Positions 18,210 to 26,326 of a stretch of 64,000 bases of DNA are shown here, piece after piece. Numbering within the stretch: the stretch's first letter is position 1; the number at the start of each line of letters is the position of its first letter. The stretch comes from UTCHB3 sp964531325 (lineage in GTDB: Bacteria; Bacteroidota; Ignavibacteria; Ignavibacteriales; Ignavibacteriaceae), in NCBI GenBank assembly GCA_964531325.1, contig CAZHCW010000015.1, forward strand, positions 29,977 to 93,976, in the 5' to 3' direction. The notes beneath the pieces are model-generated. The model was not told where the DNA came from and did not search any database. It saw only the letters and a list, made by a program, of their open reading frames with translations. The position numbers and the translations under genes were made by a program.

Positions 18210-19313
18210 CTACCTGATCACATTGGCACGGTATTTTTTAATCACTTTTTCACCAAACTGTGTCGTGAACTGAATAGTCAGCCTGACATCCTGATCAGTT
18301 CCAATATCCATCGCTTCGAGGAAAGCCGGGTTAACAGCAATCTCGACAACAGGAAATTGTCCCTTCTTCGATTGGGAAACACTTTGAATAAAATTATCCG
18401 GCTCTGATGTAACTCTCAGTTGATTAAATTTTGGTGCTGCAAAAACAAAACCACTTGGCGTCATTCCAAAATATCCAAAGAGGAATTGACGCGAAGCCTG
18501 GTTTTCAACACTAATGTACCAAACAGCATCATTTTCAGAATCTTTTTCTGAAAGTGTCGCCCAGCCGCTGAAATCACCCAAACCGGGTTTCTGAATTGCA
18601 ATATCCCAGGAAGCCTTCACAGGATTACCCGTTTGTGGGTCAATGTAACTCATTAACTCGTTGTTGTAAAATCCCTCGATCTTGATAACTTTTCCAACAT
18701 TTTGTGGGTCGTTACATAAATCGGTCAGGTTCACAAACGAACCCGCACCATCTTTAATTGTGCTAACACCATCGGAAATTTTGTAGGAATATTTATCCTG
18801 GTCGGTGAATTCTCTCACTGCAAAACTAAAAGCCGGACTCTCACCGAAGAAATAGTTATTCCTTACAGCAACAGGTGCAGCAAGTGTCGGAAGGTTTACA
18901 TTAATCATGTAATACTTGTCGGCAACAAGTGCTTTTCCTGCCTCGCCGGTTACATTTATCGCCAATTTCAGATAATAAACGCCGGGCTCTTCGAACATAG
19001 GTTCGAAGTATGTTTGAACGGTTACTCCTCTTCCTTGTTGCTGAGCCACTTTGGCAGCCACTTCAGATGAAGCCGGTTTTTGAAACTGTTGTTTTTCATT
19101 CAGTTTTAAGATGCTGCTACCAGCCGAATTGAGTATTTCTGCTGAGATGGAGTTAACTTTGGTAATAGCTGAGAGTACCAGAGGGATATCCGGTACTCTC
19201 ACTTTTTGCAAAGTCACTACACTAAGCGTATCGTCAACTTTAAAACCTTGCGAAAAAACAATATTTGTCAGCAAGAAGATAAAAATCGTAGCTTTTAGTA
19301 ATGATTTAGTCAT
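18210..19313 (-). CDS. Periplasmic beta-rich protein of the motor-like operon (candidate detached GldM distal part)
   Basis: 367-residue exported protein (signal peptide 1-21, LLTNIVFSQ), rich in beta-strand patterns and without membrane helices after the signal. Residues about 105-150 include VAQQQGRGVTVQTYF and GVYYLKLAINVTGE. The protein follows the GldM-like gene by 13 bases. Canonical GldM/PorM has one helix and four successive periplasmic domains in a single chain. Here the helix-bearing protein is only 209 residues, so this separate protein could supply the distal domains. That is inference from order and topology. Sequence similarity to GldM is not evident to me. Confidence 0.6.
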   Translation of the reverse strand: MTKSLLKATIFIFLLTNIVFSQGFKVDDTLSVVTLQKVRVPDIPLVLSAITKVNSISAEILNSAGSSILKLNEKQQFQKPASSEVAAKVAQQQGRGVTVQTYFEPMFEEPGVYYLKLAINVTGEAGKALVADKYYMINVNLPTLAAPVAVRNNYFFGESPAFSFAVREFTDQDKYSYKISDGVSTIKDGAGSFVNLTDLCNDPQNVGKVIKIEGFYNNELMSYIDPQTGNPVKASWDIAIQKPGLGDFSGWATLSEKDSENDAVWYISVENQASRQFLFGYFGMTPSGFVFAAPKFNQLRVTSEPDNFIQSVSQSKKGQFPVVEIAVNPAFLEAMDIGTDQDVRLTIQFTTQFGEKVIKKYRANVIR

Positions 19314-19326
19314 CGTATTTCCTATG

Positions 19327-19956
19327 TTAATCTATAGATGGACCCACATTGATCACATCACCCTTCTTGGGTTGTTGAGCAGGGGGTTCAGTCTTAACTT
19401 TCATCTTGAACTTAATTGGTTTGGTATTAACCTCGGAACCTTCTTTAAATCCACTGGCTTTTTTCAATTCTTCGAGTAAAAAGCTCGGCAGATAGGTGGG
19501 AAGTTGCCTTTTAACGGTTAAAACCGCTGTAAATTCATAATCGCCAATTCCCGTTACTTTTGTTACTTCGAAAGTGGCGTTGCCATTTACATCCTTTACG
19601 ATTGAATAAGCACCGCTGGGTTTGTCTGATCTTAGTTCACCCGGAAATGCTCCACCGCCGGGTGATTTACCACCCTCGGATGTAATTGTATAAACAGCAG
19701 TAGTCTTTTCCTCATCAGAGACAAGACCTGTGGCACTTAGCGGAATTTTTACTGAATCAGTATTAATCTGCCATTCGCTGTAAGGAATTGGAGCTGTCAA
19801 CTCAATGTCTCTTTTGTATTGGTCGGCAATACTGGAGATCATCTTTTGTTTGATCATATTCTCCTTTTCCATCAGTTCATCTCTCTCGGTAATCACGATC
19901 AGCAACTCCGTGATGAGGACTATATACATTATAAAATATACCTGGCTCTTTTTCAT
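19327..19956 (-). CDS. GldM-like single-span membrane protein
   Basis: 209 residues. A short cytoplasmic start (MKKSQ), one membrane helix (about 6-23, YFIMYIVLITELLIVIT), a charged helix (to about 50), then a small beta domain with a Gly-rich loop (about 95-105) and a Pro/Lys-rich tail. Topology and the IMYIVLI pattern recall the N-terminus of GldM/PorM, whose single helix sits inside the GldL ring; the periplasmic part is much shorter than in GldM (about 500 aa). It lies 31 bases after the GldL-like gene with a good AAGGAG site. GldM homology is likely in role but weak in sequence. Confidence 0.6.
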   Translation of the reverse strand: MKKSQVYFIMYIVLITELLIVITERDELMEKENMIKQKMISSIADQYKRDIELTAPIPYSEWQINTDSVKIPLSATGLVSDEEKTTAVYTITSEGGKSPGGGAFPGELRSDKPSGAYSIVKDVNGNATFEVTKVTGIGDYEFTAVLTVKRQLPTYLPSFLLEELKKASGFKEGSEVNTKPIKFKMKVKTEPPAQQPKKGDVINVGPSID

Positions 19957-19987
19957 TGCAATCTCCTTTTAGATATTGTTTGAGCAA

Positions 19988-20554
19988 TTAGGAAATTTTT
20001 GTTTTCAAATCAGAGAGAGCCTGTAGTGACTGCTGTTGAATTACTGTTATCTTTTTGTTTAATGCATTGTATTGATCAATAACATTGTTAACAACTTTGA
20101 TCTGGTCGTCAGCAACTCTTTGAAGCGATTCTAATTCTGCTTTAAGGTCTGCCGAGAGATTTTTTGGAACAGAGATTACATTGTTAAACGAACCTTGCTG
20201 AGCAACCGGTTCACTCTTGGCGGTTTCTTCCGGTGGTGTATGACCATACTCTTCAGGCGTAAAGAATGTAACTATTGCGAGAATCATAAGAAGGAAAAAC
20301 TCAAGAAAGAGAGCGATCATTACCCAGTTAGGATCGATCTTTACTCCTTCATGGTCCAATAAAAATTTAGGAACTGCGGATAGTTGCCCGGCAAGTTCAC
20401 CTAAACCTCTGAGACCTACTATGATGATGAGAATAGCTGCTCCCATATATACAAAACCTTGAATATTGTTTGCATATTTGGTTACAACGGTATATACCAT
20501 AAACCGGCCAAAAGCAGTTTTTGGTTGTTCGTGAACTACTTTTCCACTTGCCAT
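19988..20554 (-). CDS. GldL-like proton-motor membrane protein
   Basis: 188-residue inner-membrane protein. Helix 1 is about 31-50 (GFVYMGAAILIIIVGL) and helix 2 about 77-98 (MIALFLEFFLLMILAIVTFF), followed by FTPEE and a cytoplasmic Glu/Lys-rich helix (about 130-185, coiled-coil-like). This is the plan of GldL/PorL, which has a YGMGAA-type helix 1, a second helix with one essential Glu, and an FEPP-like exit. Glu85 in helix 2 is the candidate proton-carrying residue. First gene of the operon, behind a GAGGAG ribosome binding site and a trinucleotide repeat. GldL/GldM work as a proton-driven rotary motor for T9SS and gliding. Confidence 0.7.
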   Translation of the reverse strand: MASGKVVHEQPKTAFGRFMVYTVVTKYANNIQGFVYMGAAILIIIVGLRGLGELAGQLSAVPKFLLDHEGVKIDPNWVMIALFLEFFLLMILAIVTFFTPEEYGHTPPEETAKSEPVAQQGSFNNVISVPKNLSADLKAELESLQRVADDQIKVVNNVIDQYNALNKKITVIQQQSLQALSDLKTKIS

Positions 20555-20568
20555 ATTAACTCCTCAAA

Positions 20569-20586
20569 ATGATGATGATGATGATG
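20569..20586. repeat. Trinucleotide repeat (ATG)6 in the leader of the GldL-like operon
   Basis: Six ATG units on the plus strand (CAT in the mRNA), followed by two TTG units, end a few bases upstream of the GAGGAG ribosome binding site of the GldL-like gene. The intergenic gap 20555-20751 is otherwise AT-rich with no clear promoter consensus. Confidence 0.8.
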
Positions 20587-20751
20587 TTGTTGTCGATTAA
20601 TTAAGAATAAAAATACAAATTTTAAATGAGATCAAAATTATGGAACTCATTTTAAAGAAAACTTATTAGAATTGCAACTTTTTTTATGAATTATCAAAAA
20701 TTAATTAAAATAATTAACATACCACATGATTTAAATCAAAATTTGTAGAAA

Positions 20752-22338
20752 TTATTCGTCAAACCATGAGAAAAATGTTGTCAAAGCATCCCGCCTATCA
20801 GGTGGCATATAATAAAAGTTAATTCCGCGGGGAGTGATCTCCCAAAATTCTTCGTTCTGGGTATTTGATATTATATTTCGGATTTTGTGAATCCGTTCAA
20901 TCGGTTCTTCTCTCAAGTCGTCAAAGATTCTTCTCGCCAGCTCTTCTTCATTGTTTAAAAGATAGAACCCTGCAAGTCTGATTTGTGCAATTCGTACACC
21001 AACCAGCGACATCTCTTCTTTACTCTCCTGATTTGTATTGTCCTCAATCGGTTGATCGAGTGTTAAAAATATATCAAGTAACCTGTCACGATTTGCCGCC
21101 TTCAGCTCGTAAGCTTTTTCATTTAAAAGACAGAGGTCGTAAGCAACTGTTTCTAAAATAAAAAGTACATTGTTCTTGGTTGATTCATGACCATAATACT
21201 TGAAATAAAACGATAAATCTTCTGTTAATTTTGTATTATATCCTAAAGTCTCTTCGCCGATTAAACGATAATGCTCCAGAGTTGTGAAAACTATCCGGGG
21301 ATCTTTTTCTCTGATTCCAATCCTTAAAAATGTATTCATGTACTGAAAAGCCATGTGTAATGTGCCTGAATCGTTGTTTTTCATCGCTTCACACGATATC
21401 AGTTCAACATTAAGAAGGATTCCGGAAACCACATCTCTCATCGATTTACGCCCTTGGTCGAAGAGAAGTTCATACAATTTAAATACTTTGGTTTCCAAAA
21501 ATATCTTTTTTGCTTCAATTTTGTTTAGAACATACGGAGCAAAACTGGAAAAATCGGGATCAAGTAAAACCGAACCGCTTATGTTGTCCCACCCCTCGGG
21601 TAATTTTTCTTTAATTTTAATATAGTAAGATAAGACATTTTTTAATGAATTTATACATAAAAGTGTACTCGCTCTGTCCCCGGCAATAATTGAGTTGATA
21701 GCAACATCGCCAATGAAGTTAATTTTTTCATTTACAAGCAGCTTTTCGCTTTCAATATATTTTTTCCCTTTTCGTCTGCTTTTTACTATTCTGTCGAGTA
21801 CTGTCCTCACTTCATTTTCAACATACATCAGAAAGTTATCGGGACGCAAAAATTGAAATACATAATTAAAATGTGGAATAACAATAATTAAACTAAAAAT
21901 AATCAGCAACAAAGTTAATGAAATTGAAAAGGCAAACCTTGCTGATTCTGATGAATCAAGGGTATTTACTACAAGAACGGTCACAATCGCGGTTATAACA
22001 TATGTAAACAGGATGATTACATTAATTCTGTTCTCAAAGAACAATTCAAATATTTTAGAAGAATACTTGTTTGCCGCTAACTGTACTATAATTGCCAGTG
22101 CAGTAATCTCGATTGCAAGTACCCCGGTGACAACCTCACCCAATCCCCCAAGGGTATTTGACAGAACATCTATTTCACTGTTATAAAAAATCCCAAACGG
22201 GTTGATACCGGAACTGTGAAGAAGAAAGTCAACTCCTCTTGCAAAAGCATATATCCCGAAGCTGATGGTAAACAAGAGCGCAAATGGCTTTAACCATGGG
22301 ACATTGATTTTCTGTTGACGGGGTTTTTCGCTGTTCAT
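20752..22338 (-). CDS. DUF2254-like membrane protein
   Basis: 528 residues with four predicted membrane helices in the first 160 residues (about 15-30, 65-85, 105-125, 135-155) and a long soluble, helical C-terminal part. The loop ALAIIVQLAANKYSSKIFELFF resembles the conserved region of DUF2254 membrane proteins, whose function is unknown. It is encoded between the motor-like operon and the secreted subtilase but has its own promoter candidate (22365) and a separate 200-base gap downstream. A link to either neighbour is not shown. Confidence 0.55.
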   Translation of the reverse strand: MNSEKPRQQKINVPWLKPFALLFTISFGIYAFARGVDFLLHSSGINPFGIFYNSEIDVLSNTLGGLGEVVTGVLAIEITALAIIVQLAANKYSSKIFELFFENRINVIILFTYVITAIVTVLVVNTLDSSESARFAFSISLTLLLIIFSLIIVIPHFNYVFQFLRPDNFLMYVENEVRTVLDRIVKSRRKGKKYIESEKLLVNEKINFIGDVAINSIIAGDRASTLLCINSLKNVLSYYIKIKEKLPEGWDNISGSVLLDPDFSSFAPYVLNKIEAKKIFLETKVFKLYELLFDQGRKSMRDVVSGILLNVELISCEAMKNNDSGTLHMAFQYMNTFLRIGIREKDPRIVFTTLEHYRLIGEETLGYNTKLTEDLSFYFKYYGHESTKNNVLFILETVAYDLCLLNEKAYELKAANRDRLLDIFLTLDQPIEDNTNQESKEEMSLVGVRIAQIRLAGFYLLNNEEELARRIFDDLREEPIERIHKIRNIISNTQNEEFWEITPRGINFYYMPPDRRDALTTFFSWFDE

Positions 22339-22364
22339 CTGTTAAAAATAAAAAAATTAAAGCA

Positions 22365-22372
22365 CAAATCTA
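22365..22372 (-). promoter_or_regulatory. Candidate -7 box for the DUF2254-like gene
   Basis: Minus-strand TAGATTTG, an exact TAnnTTTG match, 26 bases before the ATG at 22338 and after the terminator of the subtilase gene. No TTG box is visible at the usual distance. Confidence 0.35.
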
Positions 22373-22384
22373 ACATATCCACAT

Positions 22385-22411
22385 AAAAAAAGAGCCGGAA
22401 TTTCCGGCTCT
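22385..22411 (-). terminator. Terminator of the subtilase gene
   Basis: Perfect 10-base inverted repeat AGAGCCGGAA/TTCCGGCTCT followed, on the minus strand, by a run of T. Confidence 0.85.
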
Positions 22412-22431
22412 AATAATATTTAATGATAATT

Positions 22432-25400
22432 TTACTTTAGAAGCATCATTTTCATCGTTTTGGAGAACTTCTGACCAGTCACTGATTCTGCATTTATCGT
22501 ATAAATGTAGAGACCGCTATTAAGTTTTGAAGCATCAAAGCTAACAGAATGATTTCCGGCAGCTGTATTTCCATTAACAAGAGTAACCACTTCCTGCCCG
22601 ATCGCATCAAAAACCTTAAGTGTAACTTTTGCTTCAACAGGGAGAGCAAAATTTATTACAGTCGAAGGGTTAAATGGGTTTGGATAGTTCTGACTGATAC
22701 CAAACTCCGAAGGCATGTCAACATTAACTTCGATTTCGTTACTGTAGTTGGAAGCACCGTTGAGATCAATTTGTTTTAATCTGTAGGTGTAATTGGCTGC
22801 AGAAAGTTCTTTGTCAACGAAAGTATAGGAATTTGATTCAGTGGTTGTACCTTTGCCGGTAACAAAACCAACTTTGGTGAAATTACCATTGCCCGATTTT
22901 CTCTCAACTTCAAAACCAAGGTTATTGGTTTCGGTAGCTGTAATCCAACCGAGTTCAACTGCATTACCGTTTGAAGTGGCATTAAATGATGATAATTCAA
23001 CCGGAATTGGTGCGCCGGTGATCAGTGTCAACGACCAGCCTCTTACACTACCTGTATCGGAGTTTGCGTCATCATATACTCTAAGAATCCATGCACCGCC
23101 GGATTCTATGTTTAAAAATGTTGAAAGCAATCCTTCCGGTTTGTATGTTCCGGTGAATGGAGCAGTTCCTGATGTAATTGGAGTAGTGGCTGCATCGTCA
23201 AAAATTGTTCCAATATAGTTATCACCACCGGAACCATTGTCAGTAGAAAGTTCTATCTCTGTACCATTTGGTCCTTTAAGAAAGATATCAAGATCACCTG
23301 TGTAAGTGTGTAAAAGGTTATCAATTTTTACAATAACTTTTACAATGTTTGCTTCAAGTGCAGGCACCATTACAGTGTCCACAGCGGATTGCAAATCACG
23401 AATGGCAACATATTTGTTTCTTGAATACACATTTGCGTAGATACCAATTCCTGTCGGAGCAGAAATTCCTTCTGCACTTCCATAACTGCTATCGAAAGCA
23501 ACAACACTAAACGAATGAATTCCGGTTGTTAATCCATCTGTTACGAATGAATTTGTTGCACCGGATACTTTACCAAGTCTTTGTGTTCCATTCATCCAGA
23601 CAACTGATGAATCAACAGTGATGGTATGCCCGTTTACATTGGTTGTTGGCGAAGTCCAGTTTACCGTAACCTGGTTGTTTGCACCCGACCATGTTGCAAC
23701 AACATTTGTTGGAGCTACAGGAGCCGGTGGCGGAATGGTTGTGAATGACCAAACTCCACCGATGGTTGAATCGTTTGCAGCGTTTAATACATTAACTCTC
23801 CAATAATATGTGGTTCCATAAGCGAGAGTTGAACCATGAGTGTAGGATGTATAAAGTGCACCGGTTCTTACAATGGCTGAAGAATTCATTGATGCAACTG
23901 ACTGCATATTTGTTGAGAAATAGACAGTTGTTTTAACAGTGCTGTCAGGATTTGCCCAGGCAACGGTTGGTGATGGATTTAATTGGATATTTGCAGCACC
24001 ATTTTCAGGGACAGGATTATTCGGGAAGCCCGGTCCGGTTGCAAGAAGTGTGTATGCTGCAAAAACATCGATAAGTCCTCTTCCATAATTATTATCTTCG
24101 CCTGCTGTACCAAGATCTCTGGCAGTCTCATAGAGAGCCATTTTGAGTTGGTGGCCTGTAAGTGACGGGAAAGCCTGTTTTAAAAGGGCGATAGCACCGG
24201 CAACATGCGGTGATGCCATCGAGGTTCCATCAAGGTTCGAATATGAGTTGTCGCCACTTCCATAAGCAGATCTGACATTTACTCCGGGAGCTGAAACTTC
24301 GGGTTTTATCAAAAGTGATCCGGTTCCACCACAAGTGGAAGGTCCTCTACTTGAAAAACTTGCAATTGGATTGTTGTTACCACCAGCATAAGCCGCACCG
24401 TCGATAGCTGCCATAGCAAAAACATTCACATCGTTTGTGTTAATGTTTTTTGGCATGGTTACAGTTGATGGATTTGGTCCACTGTTTCCGGCTGAAAAGC
24501 AGATTGCTATTCCCGTTGCTTCAACAGCATTAAACAATTGTACATACTGACCTGCACACTGATTAACAGTTTCAGGATCGTACCAACTGTTGTTGATTGA
24601 AATTGGCATATCTGTGGTAGTAGCCGGATTACCATCAGGATTTGTTGCCCATTGGAAGGCCGCAAGATGGTTTGATGTTGAGCTACCCGCACAAATTGTC
24701 TTTGCAGCTATCCATTGTGCATCAGGAGCAACACCAACTGTATCTCCAGTAGCTGATCTTCCAACCATGGTGCCCACTGTGTGAGTTCCATGACCATCGC
24801 AGTCAGAAGGAGTTGTTGTTCCACCGGCAGGATCGAGCCATGCCTGATTGGCAGGAGCAAAATTACCTCTCCATCTGGCAGCAAGTGCCACATGTGTATG
24901 TCTTACACCGGTATCTTCACCCATAACGAGGGTTCCGGCACCAGTAATACCCATTTGCCAAAGCAAATGAGCGTTAATCACTTTAAGTCCCTGTTCAACT
25001 GATTCTTTACCTTCAGGTTCCGCAGAATTTCTGACGGTTACAGGTTGATCAAGATAGGTAGGAGCATCAAGATCGATTGCAACAAGTTCGATACTTCCTG
25101 TTAACTCTTCGAAAACTGATTTTCTTGCCTCCACTGCAATAGCATTTACAATCCAATATGGTGTAAATTTGAAGACCGACCTGTCGCCGGTTCTTGCTTG
25201 AAGAAACTTAATCATGTTTCTTTGAGTTGAATTGGCTTTGTTCTCAAGTGCTGTAATTACAGTTTCAGAACGCTCCGAGGGTGTTGCCTTTCTTTTATAC
25301 AATTCTTCGTCGAGTTTCATTACATCAACCTGATCGCGTAAAAAGATTATCCCTTTTACATATTCATCCGAACTGGTATTTTGCAAAGCGCGCTGCATCC

Positions 25401-25479
25401 TTGTGGATAATTCAGGCTGTGCAAATGTTGTAAAAAATAAACCCGATACTACAAAAAATAATAGTAAGAGTCGCTTCAC
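22432..25479 (-). CDS. Secreted S8 serine protease with P domain and T9SS sorting domain
   Basis: 1015-residue subtilase. Signal peptide 1-20; prodomain about 22-145; catalytic domain about 165-480 with Asp189 (GEDTGVRHTH), His230 (DGHGTHTVG), oxyanion Asn332 (SAGNSGPNP) and Ser420 (DGTSMASPHVAG), so all catalytic residues are present. Two fibronectin/Ig-like domains follow (about 490-690), then a proprotein-convertase P domain (about 700-830, with YTGDLDIFLKGPNGT) and a C-terminal T9SS type A sorting domain (about 930-1015, ISQNYPNPFNPSTVINF). It is expected to cross the outer membrane by T9SS and be cell-surface attached or released. It is the nearest T9SS-type substrate to the GldL/GldM-like operon. 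Confidence 0.92.
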   Translation of the reverse strand: MKRLLLLFFVVSGLFFTTFAQPELSTRMQRALQNTSSDEYVKGIIFLRDQVDVMKLDEELYKRKATPSERSETVITALENKANSTQRNMIKFLQARTGDRSVFKFTPYWIVNAIAVEARKSVFEELTGSIELVAIDLDAPTYLDQPVTVRNSAEPEGKESVEQGLKVINAHLLWQMGITGAGTLVMGEDTGVRHTHVALAARWRGNFAPANQAWLDPAGGTTTPSDCDGHGTHTVGTMVGRSATGDTVGVAPDAQWIAAKTICAGSSTSNHLAAFQWATNPDGNPATTTDMPISINNSWYDPETVNQCAGQYVQLFNAVEATGIAICFSAGNSGPNPSTVTMPKNINTNDVNVFAMAAIDGAAYAGGNNNPIASFSSRGPSTCGGTGSLLIKPEVSAPGVNVRSAYGSGDNSYSNLDGTSMASPHVAGAIALLKQAFPSLTGHQLKMALYETARDLGTAGEDNNYGRGLIDVFAAYTLLATGPGFPNNPVPENGAANIQLNPSPTVAWANPDSTVKTTVYFSTNMQSVASMNSSAIVRTGALYTSYTHGSTLAYGTTYYWRVNVLNAANDSTIGGVWSFTTIPPPAPVAPTNVVATWSGANNQVTVNWTSPTTNVNGHTITVDSSVVWMNGTQRLGKVSGATNSFVTDGLTTGIHSFSVVAFDSSYGSAEGISAPTGIGIYANVYSRNKYVAIRDLQSAVDTVMVPALEANIVKVIVKIDNLLHTYTGDLDIFLKGPNGTEIELSTDNGSGGDNYIGTIFDDAATTPITSGTAPFTGTYKPEGLLSTFLNIESGGAWILRVYDDANSDTGSVRGWSLTLITGAPIPVELSSFNATSNGNAVELGWITATETNNLGFEVERKSGNGNFTKVGFVTGKGTTTESNSYTFVDKELSAANYTYRLKQIDLNGASNYSNEIEVNVDMPSEFGISQNYPNPFNPSTVINFALPVEAKVTLKVFDAIGQEVVTLVNGNTAAGNHSVSFDASKLNSGLYIYTINAESVTGQKFSKTMKMMLLK

Positions 25480-25597
25480 TTATTGTTTCCTTGTTTTGTT
25501 GTGTGATATGAAAGAAATGAGGTTACAAATTACTAATTATTTCTGTTCAAGACAATAACAATCGGAGTCTTATTCCAAAATAATTAACAATTTTCTC

Positions 25598-25628
25598 TTG
25601 TAATTCTTGCATGAATATCGTAAATTTG
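25598..25628 (+). promoter_or_regulatory. Bacteroidota-type promoter of the pyr operon
   Basis: TTG, 20 bases, then TAAATTTG: both boxes match the Bacteroidota consensus with correct spacing. Transcription would start near 25635, leaving a leader of about 125 bases before pyrR. This is the best promoter match in the window. Confidence 0.6.
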
Positions 25629-25723
25629 AATATCAATTACCTTTAAATCTGTTCAGCGAAATAGAAAAGGAGTCCCAACTCAAAATGCTTCAAAATTTAC
25701 CCATCTTTCACAATTCTGAAAGG

Positions 25724-25758
25724 AACCTCCATGCTCTTTGGGCTTGGCGGTTTTTTAT
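25724..25758 (+). promoter_or_regulatory. Terminator-like hairpin in the pyrR leader (candidate attenuator)
   Basis: AACCTCC at 25724-25730 can pair with GGCGGTT at 25746-25752 (one mismatch), directly followed by a T-rich stretch to 25758, ending just before the pyrR ATG. A short reading frame (25731-25787, 18 codons, preceded by AAGGA) starts inside the hairpin and overlaps pyrR. Together they look like a leader-peptide or attenuator arrangement. No canonical PyrR-binding loop is recognised. Confidence 0.35.
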
Positions 25759-25761
25759 TAT

Positions 25762-26298
25762 ATGAACATAAAAGCAAAAATCCTTGACCAGGAGGCACTC
25801 CTCCGTATTATCACCCGTATGGCCCACGAGATCATTGAAAAAAACAAAGGTCCTGAAAATCTCATCATCATGGGATTGCGTACGAGAGGCGAATATCTCG
25901 CCACCAGACTTCGCGATAAAATTCTATCCATCGAAAATGTTGATGTACCTTTGGGTATCCTCGATGTTACTCTTTATCGGGATGACTTCAGAACAAGACT
26001 AAAACAACCTGAAGTCTCCGTTTCCAATATCACTTTTGATATCACTGATAAAAACATTGTTCTTGTGGATGATGTTTTATATACCGGAAGAACTATTAGA
26101 TCGGCACTCTGTGCCATAATGGATTTTGGCAGACCTGCAACCATCAAACTATGTTGTCTCGTTGATCGTGGTCACCGTCAGCTTCCGATCAAAGCAGATA
26201 TTATTGGAAAAAATATCCCCACTTCTATAAATGAGGAAGTAAGAGTAAAACTGCTTGAGCATGACGGCGAAGACGCTGTTTACCTTGTTGAAGTGTAA
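25762..26298 (+). CDS. pyrR: Bifunctional pyr operon regulator / uracil phosphoribosyltransferase PyrR
   Basis: 178-residue member of the type I phosphoribosyltransferase family. The start is set at ATG 25762, because MNIKAKILDQEALLRIITRMA matches PyrR N-termini; an upstream TTG would add 8 odd residues. The PRPP-binding motif NIVLVDDVLYTGRTIRSAL (about 95-113) is intact. In Gram-positives PyrR binds pyr mRNA leaders when UMP is high. Outside them it may act as regulator, as uracil phosphoribosyltransferase or both. It is first in a pyrR-pyrB-pyrC operon, with a terminator-like hairpin immediately in front. Confidence 0.93.
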   Translation: MNIKAKILDQEALLRIITRMAHEIIEKNKGPENLIIMGLRTRGEYLATRLRDKILSIENVDVPLGILDVTLYRDDFRTRLKQPEVSVSNITFDITDKNIVLVDDVLYTGRTIRSALCAIMDFGRPATIKLCCLVDRGHRQLPIKADIIGKNIPTSINEEVRVKLLEHDGEDAVYLVEV

Positions 26299-26326
26299 CA
26301 ATCAAATTTAAAAATGGACGAAATCG

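Noticed and set aside
18223..18230. Perfect sigma-54 -24 element TTGGCACG
   Set aside because: It lies inside a coding region of the opposite strand and has no -12 element at the required distance (TT instead of GC).
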